Source: Branchiostoma belcheri
Lineage: Eukaryota > Chordata > Leptocardii > Amphioxiformes > Branchiostomatidae
Direction of reading: 5' to 3'
Length of the DNA stretch: 64,000 nucleotides
Assembly: GCF_001625305.1 (NCBI RefSeq)
Contig: NW_017802603.1
Coordinates: forward strand, 884,543-948,542
Part shown: positions 38,915 to 50,990 of the stretch, piece after piece
How the letters are laid out: each line of letters begins with the position of its first letter
Numbering within the stretch: position 1 is the first letter of the stretch
Notes under the pieces: model-generated
The model's input: the letters and a program-made list of their open reading frames with translations, nothing else
What the model was told of the DNA's origin: nothing
The model's database searches: none
Program-made: the position numbers and the translations under genes

Positions 38915-39051
38915 GAATAAAAAATACTAAGTGTACTTATGGGCCTTCGTATGTTGTAGATTATCAAGTGTAATTATTGATTTTAAAGTCGTTCCTGGAA
39001 TTGTTGATGCTTCGTTCTTTCGGACAGTTAGAATGTCACTTGTTCTCACAG

Positions 39052-39857
39052 GTGTCACGGTATTGAAGTCACGTATCCGGAGGAAATTGTACATCACAGA
39101 CTTCAACATATTCTCACGGACGTTGGTTTACCGGAAATACGATCTCGAGATATCATCGACGTCATTTCCGGATATCAGCATGTCGATGTTGACGGTGATG
39201 ATGTAGAGAAAGATTACGGTGCGTAAATATATCATATGATGGAGGCCCTGTTCTGCATTTCTGTTACTGCATCATGTACTTGCGTTTCATTTCTCTGTGA
39301 ACGTTTCACTCTAGCTACATCGAAATAAACAAGCTTATTTTTTCACTTTTACAAACATACTGTACACTGATAGTGGGGTTTTTTTCTCCCCGATTTACGC
39401 AGATATTGTTGTGGACGTCGCCATGGCAACAGGTGTGATCTTGGACCCGCACTACGGTGGCAGAGCGGTCCGGGGGCTCTTGCAGCAGTTACACACTAAC
39501 CGCCACAGGTTCAAGGGCAACAGGCTCTTATACATTCACACAGGTAATCACACTGGAACTACACGATGTATACAAATTTGAAGAAGGCAAACAAACAATA
39601 AAAATGTGACCCGTTTTATACACTGAAGCCGATGATTCAGACGAATTCTTGCCATGTTCCTTAACCATTGAATTGTACATTGTAGTGCATAATTATGAAT
39701 TAGATTTTCTGAGTAATGATTGATTTCCTTTTTTCCTATACCAGGCGGAATTTTCTCCGTGTATGAGAAAAGGATGCAGGACTACCTTGAGAAGAAGCTG
39801 GGGAGTGCTCGGGTTGTGGGGTGGGAGGACGGAAACACGGTCCCTTTCTTCGCGTAG
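39052..39857 (+). CDS. D-cysteine desulfhydrase/ACC-deaminase-like, 3' exons
   Basis: Three exons carry the C-terminal domain. They are 39052-39218 (acceptor tgttctcacag, donor G/gtgcgt), 39403-39543 (acceptor ttacgcag, donor G/gtaatc) and 39745-39857 (acceptor ataccag, stop TAG). They encode HGIEVTYPEEIVHHRLQ, SRDIIDVISGYQ, then DVAMATGVILDPHYGGRAV, RLLYIHTGGIFSVYE and a C-terminal NTVPFFA. TGV.LDP.Y.G.A and the HTGG loop are conserved in D-cysteine desulfhydrase. Phases agree among these exons, but the first needs an upstream donor of phase 2, whereas exon 2 (ending 35484) is phase 0. Splicing them directly would hit TGA after four codons. At least one exon, by family length roughly 150-160 residues, is therefore missing. 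A poly(A) signal AATAAA is at 40028-40033. Confidence 0.8.
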
Positions 39858-40027
39858 TCACCTGGCGTGTTATCATGTCACGCGGCGGAGAATCATTTAT
39901 CCATATCAGATAACCCACCAACGTGTATGTATGTTATATATATGAAACTTTGGATTCCTTACTGTCAACTTATATGCGCCATCTTTTACCTGTCGTTAAC
40001 TTTCTCACGTTTGTGACGCTTAAGGAA

Positions 40028-40033
40028 AATAAA
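40028..40033 (+). terminator. Candidate poly(A) signal, desulfhydrase-like gene
   Basis: AATAAA about 170 bases after the TAG stop. Confidence 0.45.
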
Positions 40034-40849
40034 GGGATTAAAATCATTTACAACAGATAATTTGTAAAACTTGTAAAATCAGTCTTCACTCACAACAATA
40101 AAATGGTTTGAATTTCAAAAATGCAATTGTATCAAATACATAATGTCCATGCCGAGTCGTCTTTTATATTATGCCGTTGATTGTAATAAACACAAAAGCG
40201 TATGTTAGAGCCACAGGATGGAAACTGTAGTATCGTACCGCAGTCAGAAATAGTGGATAGTTATCAACACGTACATCATCTAGAATATTTGATTCTGAAG
40301 TTCCCCACTTGTGAGATCTGCGTCCAGATTTGATAACTTTTTCTCTAAGATCTAATGTTACGGCCCAGTCAATATATCTAAAATTGTCTCCTAAATCATA
40401 CCGAGTTGCTTGACTACGGTAAGTGTTTTTTTTTGGGGGGGGCGTATCAAACTTGGCTTATTTTACTGATTTGACTGGCATTTCAACTATGCAAGCGAAA
40501 AACTCGAAACCGACACATTATCACTGGCGACGGTATGGATGTAGATTAGAATGCGAACATCCAACAACTGCCGTACACAGCTTGCTCAAACTTCACAGAG
40601 TTTGCCTGACAGATTGACAGACCTATCACATATGATATACTTACTTCCTGTGGTTCTAGTACTCTCTGTGCAAGTCATATAGATTATGGGTCCTTTAAAA
40701 GACGAGAGTGTAATGCATATGGCCTCAATTACTGCCTACTTTTATAGCCGGAGGAAACATAATTTATTTCTAGTACTACCAGATCAGTGGAGCAGGTGAG
40801 CTTTCCCACACTCCCAGCAGGCTGTGCGAAATCGACGTGGCACTTCCAC

Positions 40850-40860
40850 TGCGCCTGCGC
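40850..40860 (+). promoter_or_regulatory. NRF1-like site upstream of the TMED gene
   Basis: TGCGCCTGCGC lies 39 bases before the start codon, one mismatch from the NRF1 consensus TGCGCAYGCGC. NRF1 sites are common in TATA-less promoters of housekeeping genes, which suits a p24 gene. Confidence 0.4.
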
Positions 40861-40898
40861 GGACCTATCGTCTCCGTTTTGCAGTGAAACTTGGCGAG

Positions 40899-43467
40899 AT
40901 GTGGCCGTCCGGTGCGAAAATCCTCCTGTTCCTAGTCCTGTACCTCTCCGGAACCTCTGCTCTGTACTTCCACATCGGGGAGACGGAGAAGAAATGTTTT
41001 ATAGAAGAAATTCCGGACGAGACCATGGTAGTAGGTGAGCGAGAGGGCGGTGCGGGTTTTGTCGGGTTGGGAGGGGGGCGGTAGACAAGCATGTTGTTCC
41101 TGTTCAGAAACATGCAGACAACTACGAATGTTTATGGCCCTGTATGTAGGTTGGAGAAACGAGGTCTGAGGACACGAGAAAACTAGTTATCCATAATCTT
41201 AGCGTATCGTTGTTACCAACTTACCCTTTGTGAATTCAGGTGTACACACGTATCCATGCCATATGTTGATGCGTGTAAGACTATATACTCTCTTTCTAGT
41301 CTTAAAATATATGAAAGCCCATATTCATAGGATCATTCCAACATGGTCAGGTTTCTATGTTCACTGTTCACTTTTATTATGTAGAAGTAGGAGTACCATA
41401 TTTTCCCATGTATTTACTATAGGTGTACCTCAACTTTGTCAGTTTGTGTGCTTTTTAAATTAAACTTTAAAGGCCCAATGGTGACATTTAAGTATGGTCA
41501 GAATATCATCTGTGACATACTCTCAACATCATTCTCACCAAATATTGAAATAGATTTTAACTCACATTATTCCAGACAAATAGATGATGAGCAGACCAAA
41601 TAAAAGGCTGTTATTTAAAATACATGTTACATGTAATTATGAGGTGGCACCAGCTGGCACAGGGCTAAGTGTACTAGATAAGCAGCTGTGCTATTTAATT
41701 GTCTAATTTCACTTCAATCACTATCCATACTTGTTACATTTAAGGTGTGGGTTGCATATTAACATAAGAACGTATGTAAGTAAACAGCCTCACAGTATTC
41801 AGATAATTTCCTCTCATCATGGGCCATTGGTGTACATTGTATTTAAAATTGCTTTAGCAAATCTTACCTTAAATGAAAAAAAATGACAATTTTGAGGCCC
41901 ATTTGTCAACTGTCTGAAAATATTTTGGGTGGTACAAATATAGATTCCCATGTATTGTTGTTTAATTTCTGCAAGAAATACATGTACATGCATCAATCCT
42001 TAGAATGGAACTCACTGGTATCTCCATTCAACATTCTAGAATTATAAACTGCGGTAAACTCACATCAATTTTACTGCACCACAACAGGGAAGTACAAAAC
42101 ACAACTGTTTGACAAGACGATCAACGACTATCTACCGTCCAGCCCCGGGGTGGGGATGCACGTGGAGGTCCGTGACCCAGACGACAAGGTCCTCCTGTCC
42201 AAGGCGTACAGCTCTGAGGGGCGTTTCACCTTCACGTCACACACCCCAGGAGAACACGTCATCTGTCTGTTCAGCAACTCCACTAAGTGGGGGCTGTTTG
42301 CTGGAGGAAAACTGGTAATGCCTTGTTGATAACCTTCCCCCTGCTGCCTAGCCCTGTAAGTGTAACTAATAGATAATTGCTTTCCAAACAGCAGCTTTAG
42401 TAATATGACATGACATGAGATAGTGATTCAAGTGAGGACTATGATTTTAGGGCATGTTTTTTTTGTGGGGGACCCCATATTATGAAGAGGCCTTGCTGGT
42501 TATAATGTAGCGTATTGCAATTAAAAGAAAAGGGGTAAAAGTGTGGCTCTGCGCAAACACGGAACCCCTGGATTTTACACCTCATCCGAGAAGACACACC
42601 TAACTGAAGTTAGTTACTCACTTCAAGTGAGGAAATAGATTTTTAAATCTATTAAAAATAAAAATAAAGGCATGTTAAAACATGCCTTTCCTCAGTCTTA
42701 ACCACTTAGTCTTAACCACAAGACGACCTTGTTGCCTCAATGTTTGACCGTTCTGTGTCCTGTTGTGTTTTCCAGCGGGTACATCTGGACATCCAGGTGG
42801 GCGAACACGCCATCGACTACTCCCAGATCGCTGCCAAGGACAAGCTGACGGAGCTGCAGCTGCGAGTGAGACAGCTGCTGGACCAGGTGGAGCAGATCCA
42901 GAAGGAACAGAACTATCAAAGGGTGACTTTTCTATTTTTAGTTTTTTATCATTTAGGAAGGAAAGCTCTATTTAACACATATAATTTGTCTAAATCAGAT
43001 AAGAATCTTCAATCTGTTGCATACTTTTTGGAGCTCTAAATTTGCATGGATAGCGCTGGTAAATTTTCAGAGCTGTAAATCTGCAAAGCGAACACTGGTT
43101 AAGTGTCTGCCCACTCCACAAAACATAATGTATGCATAAACTTATAAAAAGACAATATATGTTATGGTTATGCCTTCTACTTTAAAAAAGGCTAATAGTG
43201 TGCTGACCATTTTTATGTTGTCTGCATAAGTGAGCTCCATTACATCCTACTTCCTAGCATATCTTTCGATGTAGTGAGAATATGTATGATCTTTGACGTT
43301 ATCTTGTTTCTCCGCAGTATCGTGAGGAGCGTTTCCGCCAGACTAGCGAGAGCACAAACCAGCGGGTGCTGTGGTGGTCCATCGCACAGACCATCATCCT
43401 CCTGGTCACCGGCTTCTGGCAGATGAGGCATCTCAAGAGTTTCTTTGAAGCAAAGAAGCTTGTATAA
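40899..43467 (+). CDS. TMED9: Transmembrane emp24 (p24 alpha) protein, TMED4/TMED9 type
   Basis: Complete gene. Exons are 40899-41034, 42088-42314, 42776-42922 and 43318-43467, giving 219 residues, the usual p24 length. The protein cycles between ER and Golgi and sorts cargo into COPII and COPI vesicles. Features in order: signal peptide 1-21; GOLD domain starting [20 protein letters not shown] with paired cysteines 33 and 105; a possible N-glycosylation site NST 109-111; coiled coil about 128-170 ([20 protein letters not shown]); transmembrane helix about 187-205; short cytosolic tail ending FFEAKKLV. That tail combines the FF COPII motif and the KKxx COPI retrieval signal of the alpha subfamily. 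All intron phases agree. TMED4, TMED9 and TMED11 are vertebrate paralogues of this type, so the symbol denotes the group rather than strict orthology. Intron 2 carries an unusual palindrome cluster. Confidence 0.95.
41035..42087 (+). other. Intron 1 of the TMED gene
   Basis: AT-rich sequence between the first two coding exons. No element, internal gene or strong repeat was recognised. Confidence 0.7.
42600..42689. repeat. Cluster of four consecutive perfect palindromes
   Basis: Four inverted repeats follow one another in 90 bp of TMED intron 2: CTAACT/AGTTAG (42600-42613, 2-base loop), CTCACTT/AAGTGAG (42617-42631, 1-base loop), AATAGATTT/AAATCTATT (42634-42653, 2-base loop) and AAAGGCATGTT/AACATGCCTTT (42666-42689, 2-base loop). 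A 12-bp direct repeat AGTCTTAACCAC (twice in 42692-42719) follows. Every arm is perfect. Nested palindrome duplication by replication slippage, or the end of an unusual transposon, are possible origins. Confidence 0.85.
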
Positions 43468-43918
43468 CACAGATTTTCTCCAAACTAGCTCCTATTGTCC
43501 ACTTAAAACATGCAAAGATTGGCCATTTTGGTCACATGTACTCAGTCACACTTGATTGGTGGACTAAATCTGCTCTCTTATTGGCTACAATTAATGCTTC
43601 TGCTGACTCTGTGTTTTTCCATTGGTTTATTGGAATCCACTGTATATTGGCATGTTTTTAGTGGAGTAAAGAAAATATTATAAAGAATATTGGTGTTTAT
43701 AGTTTATAGTTGGGTGACTGAAAGTAAAGACAGTGCTGAAGATTTGCATTTTGGATGATTGCTTCTTTGTTATGACTTGTAGATAAATGGTAAGTGTAGA
43801 AATGTCCAGGTGAGATATAAATGTAGTAACTATGTTTTGGTGAAATTAAATGGTACATCTTCAGACATTGTATGATGATAAAGCTTTTGAGTCAGATGTA
43901 CTCAGAAGTCTTGATAGC

Positions 43919-43924
43919 AATAAA
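43919..43924 (+). terminator. Candidate poly(A) signal, TMED gene
   Basis: AATAAA about 450 bases after the TAA stop. Confidence 0.45.
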
Positions 43925-43929
43925 TAAAT

Positions 43930-45619
43930 ACATCTGAAAGCTGTTATAATTTTTTTTTCCAAAGTTGTCTTTGTTGAAGCAAATTTGTTTTCTGATGTCT
44001 GCTTTATCTCGTGGTTCAAGGTTTGTTTTTATTTCCATCTTAAGATGGCGGTGTAGAAAAATTTGTATCTCAGCACATCCCAGTTTTCCTGGACAGTGTA
44101 CTTTGTACTTTTATCACTCAATGAACATTGTAGGTGTCCATTGTGCAGGGCTTGGTGAAGTGCAGTGATTTGAGATGAAACTAAATGTATGTAGAACAGA
44201 CTGCTGCTCAAATACAGTACCATGCAGTCTTCTTATTCTCGTAATTTGGACCTCACTTGATTGTATAGATGAGTAATGGGATCATAGTCTGCTTGACTTT
44301 TTTTTTTCAATATAACTTTGTGCAAAAAGAAAACTTTAATATACTGTAAGATTCCTTATATTTCTCAGCTACATTGTGTAAATCATCTTGGTGCAGTTTC
44401 TGTTCCTTTTTTCTTGGGGAATGACATCAAGTAGGGACTAGACATGCATCTTTTCAATGTGGAACACTGTGTGATAGGCTGGAGCCTCTTATTTATCAGT
44501 AAGGTTTGTGTGTCAGATGTAGACAAGATAAAGTACTAGTATCGTATCTTCTCAATTGGATTTAACTGTAATTGTTTCAGGTAGTGTACATGTGGTGGAT
44601 GGAAATACAATGTTATAAGGAAGTTGTGTTTATCGTAAGTCAAACCCCCAAAGGGTGTGTCAACCACTAGTGTGCTACTCTGAAGGGCGGTTATACTTAT
44701 ACACATACAGACACATATGCTCCCTACCACACATGGTGTTGTCCATTATATTGTACACAACAATACCAATAAGCCCAAGTAATACATGAACAATATCAAA
44801 TGACAACACAGCTTGGCCAGCAGCCATATTTTTTTTAATCTTTCATGGCTGTCAGTACCCAGTGATCCTGATAGTGACATATTCCTAGTAGTCTGTCCGT
44901 ACAGATAAAAGCTGAAATACCTCCGTGGTCGGAAGCTCGTCCTCTGTATACTACATGTTCTAAGCAAGTAGAAATCGCTCCGATTGCCCATTTAGTTATA
45001 CATTATGTAATACATCTTCATGGCGATTTCCACATGTCTGGTCGTCATTGTTATATCTGAATATCATTATTTCCAGTAAGTTCAGCATTGGTTTGCTTCT
45101 GTCTCTGATATATCGATTTGATTCTGCACCCTCTGTGCGTATGTTGTAGTTCAGACAACACGGGATTTCCTAAGTTCAAAACAGCCTTACGTTTGCCTAT
45201 CTGTTAACGTTGACGTTCATGTTCATGAAAGGAGCGACTTGACAAGGATAAGAATAGACTTCGTGTATCGTCAGCGTATACCTTAATGATTCTCATGCAT
45301 TTGAAATTAACTCTCAACTGTGCTTTTTTACTCCAGAAATCAATGTGGTCATCTGCATTGCACGATATCATACAATACTGTTTGAGACATAGAAGTATTC
45401 AATTCGTTGCTTTTTAATAGAATCTCGTGATAACAGTGAACTAGTGGGTTGGTCTGTCGGTTCATTTGTTCCACGTGTCGATCGACTAATCATAGGTTTC
45501 GTCAGTAAGAACTACACAGGCCTATGTGTGCCTTAGGGTGTGTGTTGAGTGTCCGTTGTGAATGCCAGGGTCGTGGGTCTGGTCCTGTTCTGGTTTGGTC
45601 CGGTGTCCTTCCGGTCAGT
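43930..45619. other. Convergent intergenic region between TMED and the minus-strand prokineticin-like gene
   Basis: It holds the 3' regions of two genes that point toward each other. The only recognisable element is the short dispersed repeat at 44668-44718. ATTAAA on the minus strand at 45412-45417 could serve the prokineticin-like gene. Confidence 0.5.
44668..44718 (+). repeat. Short dispersed repeat (GAAGGGCGGTTATAC family), copy 2
   Basis: Shares GAAGGGCGGTTATAC and a following TATAC..ATACAGACACA stretch with 35258-35310. Confidence 0.4.
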
Positions 45620-48389
45620 TCATCCGGAAGTACAGGTGCCGATCCTGCTCTCCGCGTCTGCGTCAACCTTACATGTGAGGTTTGGCTGACAAGGGCACCG
45701 CCAGAACCGTCTGTACGGACAAGCAAAACCTATCATTAGTACGAAATGGATATAACAACTTATCTTAGACCTTAGCTCCTTCACGACTCATGTCGCATTG
45801 GTCGACATAACAGTGCTCCTCCAGACAATGCCAGAGTTTTCTGTCTTGTGCTGCGACTTCCATGTCTTTTATTGTTCAATTTGGCCATCTAGGGCCATCT
45901 AGAGAGAGTCCCCAGCCGCCCAGAGTGAGAACTCTCTCCAGAGGGCCAGTTCTAACCGTGACGCTTTTGCTGTCAAACACTCTGCTTGGAGATTATTTTC
46001 CCTTTCTTCTGTACTGTGTTTCTAGGTGTGATATTGAGTCTTCAACGGAATCGTTCCCCTTCTGATTTGCAGCTATTTTCGCTCATCCCCCAAACATATA
46101 ACCCAGGTAGATATGATAACAGGCATCTTAGATGATTCAGGGAATAGCCAACGTTTGCGTGAATGTCTAACCTGACGCCGGTGAAGGGATAGGGCAGGTA
46201 GTTACTGGAGCTGTGGCAGGCCTCGCCCTCTTCCCCCATCTGTTTGCAGACGGCCGGGGCGTCTCCCATGTTCCACAGCGCGCAGCACCAGCCCTCCCCG
46301 CGCGCCTCGATACACTGCTGGTCAGACTCACATATCTAGATAACGGAACATTCATGATACAATCTTACAGTTCACCCATATGTCTACAAGGTTTAGGTTT
46401 TTTCTCATTTTTTTAATTGAGATACACACAACGCTACCAGCGGGCAAGCCCCCCCCCGCTGTAGTGCTTGTACAACTGTGTGGCCCAAGGGCTACAGAAA
46501 TGGAGATGGGCGCCATCCCTATGCTCTGCACAGAGTAGAACGGGACCTTTGAGATGGTTTCCCTAAATCTGTACTAGAAATGTGCACCAGCCTGTCCCAG
46601 GACTCGCCACTGCAGCAGTGAAAAAAAAACTCCTAATCTTTTTTTGCTGAATTGTATCGAATTGCGGCTTACTTGCGCGTCGCCTTTGTGTGTTTTTCTG
46701 ATTCCGATATGTAATCATTCTAGCTACGCAGTAATTCAGACCTATAGCTAGGTCTGCCTAGATTCATCAGTAATTGTACTGTTCTGTAATACAAACAGAC
46801 TGAACGACATTGAACGCACGTCTACTAATGGTGCCACACCGACGTCCGTTTGAAAAAAAATTGTTGGCAATCGCATCGACAAGGTACATAAGCTTTTCAA
46901 TAAAGTCATAGGAAGCTGTTGCAGGGGTACTCAGTAATCTGCACTAAATCAGTAAATCTAGGCTTGCCTACGGCTTGACGTATACATGGCTTTACTTTTT
47001 CCATTACATTCTGTAGGATCTGTATTACGTTTCACAGTAACGGTAGGATAGGTATCCATTACACCCAGAAGTTCCCATTGACGTGTGGTACATGAAAGGC
47101 TGTACACCCGAGGCGCGACTGGTCGGTTAATGCTCAAACGGAGGGAGTCAAACTTTAAATGCAGGCAGGATTGTTTGCCTAAGGCTGTCTGATAAGTGAA
47201 AAAGATAGCCTTGAATCGGGTAACATTATCGACTGAAGTTACAGTCTTCTGTTTTTCAGGCGTTGTGTATAAATAACTCTAGATTAGTTCCCTTCCGAAA
47301 GATATTTAGAGTGTTTGGCCAACTTTCCCTTACTACATATTTTTTATAATTTAATCCATAGAGGCATACGTTCCTTAACTTGTCGGTAAACCGTGTTTCA
47401 AAGATGTAATGTACGTCACATGCCACATTAGGTAAAGAAATTACTCGCATTATACTCAACGTTGCTCTTGGTAAACTTACAACGTGTTTGAAACATTCGG
47501 GAGCGGAGAGGTTGGGCCATAGTTGGGGACTAGTTGGCTGGTGATTGGGAGTAGGTCAGCATTATTGGTCGGGGCGTAGTTGGCTGTCAAATTTATCTCA
47601 AATTTTACTCATTTCGATTCCTATCGAAAGGTGGAAGTAGATCTGATCAGACTGCTCCCGAACTTCTGCCAACATTGGTTGGTTGGTTGGTTGGTTGGTT
47701 GGTTGGTTGGTTGGTTGGTTGGTTGGTTGGTTGGTTGGTTGGTTGGTGGTCGGGAGACTGTCCTGAATGTGTGACAGGGCCGTTAGCCTTCTGTCACATA
47801 TTCTGAACCCTCCCACGACATTGCTCCCGACCGGTCCCCAACCAAAGTCGGTGCTGGATTGGGGTTTCAATCCGATTCCAGTATGCTCCAGTATGTTCGC
47901 ATTCAAGCAGCGTATGATGAATTTCCCTAATTTGATTTTCAAAATTTGTAGTCGTCTTGCGCAGACGACTTTTAGAGACTAATAAGGAAATCTCGCCGAC
48001 CAACTCCCAATCACAGATGACTGAGCTCACGACCACCGTCTGTACGGCAAACCGACCCGAACATTGTACACAACTACAGCGCAGCAAGAACTTGTCGGAT
48101 ACTGTCAGAAAGACTAAAACCTATATTTGTCGTAGTAATGAGAAGAGAAGTGAGGCATAAAACTAAACTTTTAGTTTCGTACACGATAGGAAGGTACTAA
48201 TACCAGTAGCAAAATGTAAAAGTCGTAATATAGATGCAGTATTGAATGAAGACAAAAGCTAAGGAGAAATAGTAAGAAAATCGTCTTTACCCCTGTGATG
48301 ACGATGGACCCAACGGCTCGTGGAGCTACAGAGGAGAGAAGCAAGCAAGAAGTCAGAACAGACGACCAAGCCGCGAGAGATGTTGCCAT
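45620..48389 (-). CDS. Prokineticin-like (AVIT family) secreted peptide, gene 1
   Basis: Three exons on the minus strand: 48291-48389 (ATG to GGG/gtaaag), 46172-46335 (acceptor gttatctag, donor AG/gttaga) and 45620-45710 (acceptor cgtacag, stop TGA). The product is 117 residues. A signal peptide (about 1-27) ends near PRAVG, and the mature chain would start [14 protein letters not shown]. Ten cysteines lie at 35, 41, 50, 51, 63, 73, 93, 95, 101 and 114, in the prokineticin/colipase-like pattern (GEGWCCA, CPC, a final C). Prokineticins are secreted hormones acting through PROKR GPCRs. Their mature N-terminus AVITGA is needed for receptor activation, and here VITG is kept. As in vertebrate PROK genes, exon 1 ends just after the TG of this motif and the cysteines split six and four between exons 2 and 3. 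NLT at 98-100 is a possible N-glycosylation site. Intron 1 contains a (TTGG)n repeat. Confidence 0.88.
47505..47760. repeat. Dispersed repeat with (TTGG)n, copy 1
   Basis: A stretch with GAGTAGGTCAGCA, then GTCAAATTT, then TCTGATCAGACT leads into about 18 TTGG units (47675-47747). The same order of landmarks occurs at 49660-49925, so the two are diverged copies of one repeat family. This copy lies in intron 1 of the minus-strand prokineticin-like gene. Confidence 0.6.
47675..47747. repeat. (TTGG)n microsatellite
   Basis: About 18 tetranucleotide units, nearly uninterrupted. Confidence 0.97.
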
Positions 48390-49659
48390 GTTCGTGCCGT
48401 ACAGATGGTGGTTCTTCACACTCCCGTTTCCGTGGACTTTCTTAAAGTCTCCTTCCAAAAAACTAAGGGGTTTCAGCTTTATATTGTCTTACCGTGCGCC
48501 CACTGTAGTATTATATGCCCGTATCATACTACCATTTACTCCTACTTTTCACACCTTTAAGACCGCTTGTCGTCACTGACATTATCACCTTTCCCACGTT
48601 AACACAGGAGGGTAAAGCTGTCTGAGCACAGGACCGTCAGTTCAAGAAGTGATCACATAACAGGTGATACTTTTCTAGGTCCATAGACATGTTATATTGC
48701 CATATATGTGATACACAAGATTACCAACGCTTTACTCCAGCTCAGCGTCTTAAGTAGCCGTCAGTCGGGACGGTATTTCTACAGAACGATAGCGGTAATT
48801 CGTCCTTCATGTTTACACTTTGTATGACGACACAGAAAAGTGGTTCAGGCGTTTCTTACTGTTTAAAATCAGGGCGATTAACACCTACTGTAACACCATA
48901 CCGTCGGTGACTGCATCATAGAAGTTGTTTTTTCCATTTTTCTAAAATTGACCATGACCTCCCGGACATGTAAGAGATGTTGGATAGTAGTTGGCCTTGG
49001 TCTTTATGGCGTGTCCCTTACAAATGCGCCATGCAGGATAACCGCTTATCTTACAGGTGTACGTGCAAAAACGGAGAGAAAATTAAGACACGGGAGCCAT
49101 TTGAACTTGAAGATGTCTGTATCCTGACTCTTGGTTCTAGTCCAACTTTTTATAACCGTGGGCGTACCTATTTCTCAGAAAAAGTTACTCTAGCTATTAC
49201 CTTGAATCATTCCACTTTCTAAGAAGTGGGTAACTCTGGAAATACGTACTCATATGTTTTCACATTACGGTAGGATATAGCTTTGAACTTAGTCTACTTT
49301 GTAGGTAACAACAAACTGAAGTTATCCCCTCAAAACTGCAGGGACTCTGGTAAAGATGAAGCTATGGACAATTAGGTCAATAAGAAATGTATGTTGGTCA
49401 GCTTTACATTCATATCTGATGCACTGATGCTGCAATTTCCCTCCCTGAATATAGGGGGAGGGCAACTTGTAAAGGTGCGTATGCACCTGTTTTGCCCTCC
49501 CTTTCACTTTGTGAAAAATCGAAATAAACAAATAAACAAATTGGCATGCAACGCTGTAGGGTTGACTTGCTGTTTAAGGAAACTTACTCTCTGCATTGTC
49601 TTCATCTTATAACCCTGTCAAACATAGCCGAATATGGCCTCCCGAACACTGCCGTACTC

Positions 49660-49925
49660 CACCTACATGGTTAGAACTGAGTAGGTGGGGAGCAAGGTTG
49701 ACTGGTGGCTGTCTGATGTTCCTGAGTAGGTCAGCAGAGTTCAGGGTCAAATTTCAACTCACTTAACTCGATTCGTATCAAACAGCAGGCGTGGCATAAT
49801 TCTGATCAGACTACTCACGATCTTCAGTAAACTTTGGTTGGTTGGTTGGTTGGTTGGTTGGTTGGTTGGTTGGTTGGTTGGTTGGTTGGTTGGTTGGTTG
49901 GTTGGTTGGTTGGTTGGTTGGTTGG
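49660..49925. repeat. Dispersed repeat with (TTGG)n, copy 2
   Basis: Diverged partner of 47505-47760, with about 23 TTGG units at 49834-49925. Confidence 0.6.
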
Positions 49926-50982
49926 ACATAACAGTCCCTTGAAGCATGTACCACGGTGCATGTACACGCCTAGTCGGTCCACAGGTTAAGCAGTCGCTTC
50001 CGATCCTGTCGCTGAAGAATTTTTCTGCATTTATTAACTTAAGGTTAAGGTTGCTTCATCAAACTGAAATTCGTTACCTCTTGATCTTTTTTTTTAAGTC
50101 CCGTCAGAAGTTTTCTTTTTGTCGGCGCCACTTAGTAACGCTATGGCAATGTTTATCTGCACTGTCGCATAGCAAGACGTTAATCTAACTCACAACTATC
50201 TGTACATTAAATCCTTAAAAAGGCCTCAATCAATTAACTTTAAGCCCATAACATCAAAGTTAAAACTATCTATAAGGTCATGGAATCATGGTATTCAACT
50301 TCATCCTTTTGATGACCTTTGATGTTCACGGGTTCTTCATGAGACTAAAGAAACGCCATGCTGTCTCATAATCCACTTCTACCTTTTAAACTCTGGTATT
50401 ACGTGCGTATAGTTAAGATCACATAATCTAGACTATGATTAAGGGCAATTTTGTCTGATTCTCGAACGAAGCACATGGGCATTATGTGAAAGGTGGGGTT
50501 GGCGTCCCCTTTTTTTTCAAAGTTTGTGCTGGAGTAAATATGTAAAGTATACCAGAGGTTGTTTTCTTTTAACAAAAGAGTTGTGTTGTCGCCAAGGGCT
50601 CCAGGAGTTCACTATACATCTTCAGTATATCTGATATTTGTCGTAACGTTTACCGGAATTGCTGCCTTTCCCAACGCTACTTTCACGGATGATTCCATGA
50701 TCTCTCAACATCTGGCCATAGAAACGAGTTTTCCATTATCACCGTATTCATGTCTGTAAATAAAAAAAACACTCATTAAGGTCGACCAATGGCGCATTCA
50801 AATCGGCAGATTTCTCATCAGAATTTTTTTCTCAAAACCATCTCATCTGGGTTTGACTACATAATCCTTGTGACGTAATGCAAGTTATGCTTTAAAACAG
50901 CCCAGATCTGTTGTGGCCGTTTCTGGGAAACATTTCCTTATGGCAGATCAAAGTCAACGTGACATCTGGGAGCCCAGGTGGG

Positions 50983-50990
50983 TACAAATA
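50983..50990 (+). promoter_or_regulatory. TATA-like box of the plus-strand prokineticin-like gene
   Basis: TACAAATA lies 78-85 bases before the start codon at 51068, a reasonable distance for a TATA-type element with a short 5' UTR. Confidence 0.35.

Noticed and set aside
38269..38967. Minus-strand frames of 97-134 codons rich in F, Y and W
   Set aside because: Produced by the 20-bp minisatellite, which lacks stops in all three frames; not a protein family.
47598..47942. Minus-strand frame with a (PTNQ)n tract
   Set aside because: The tract is the translated (TTGG)n microsatellite inside a dispersed repeat.
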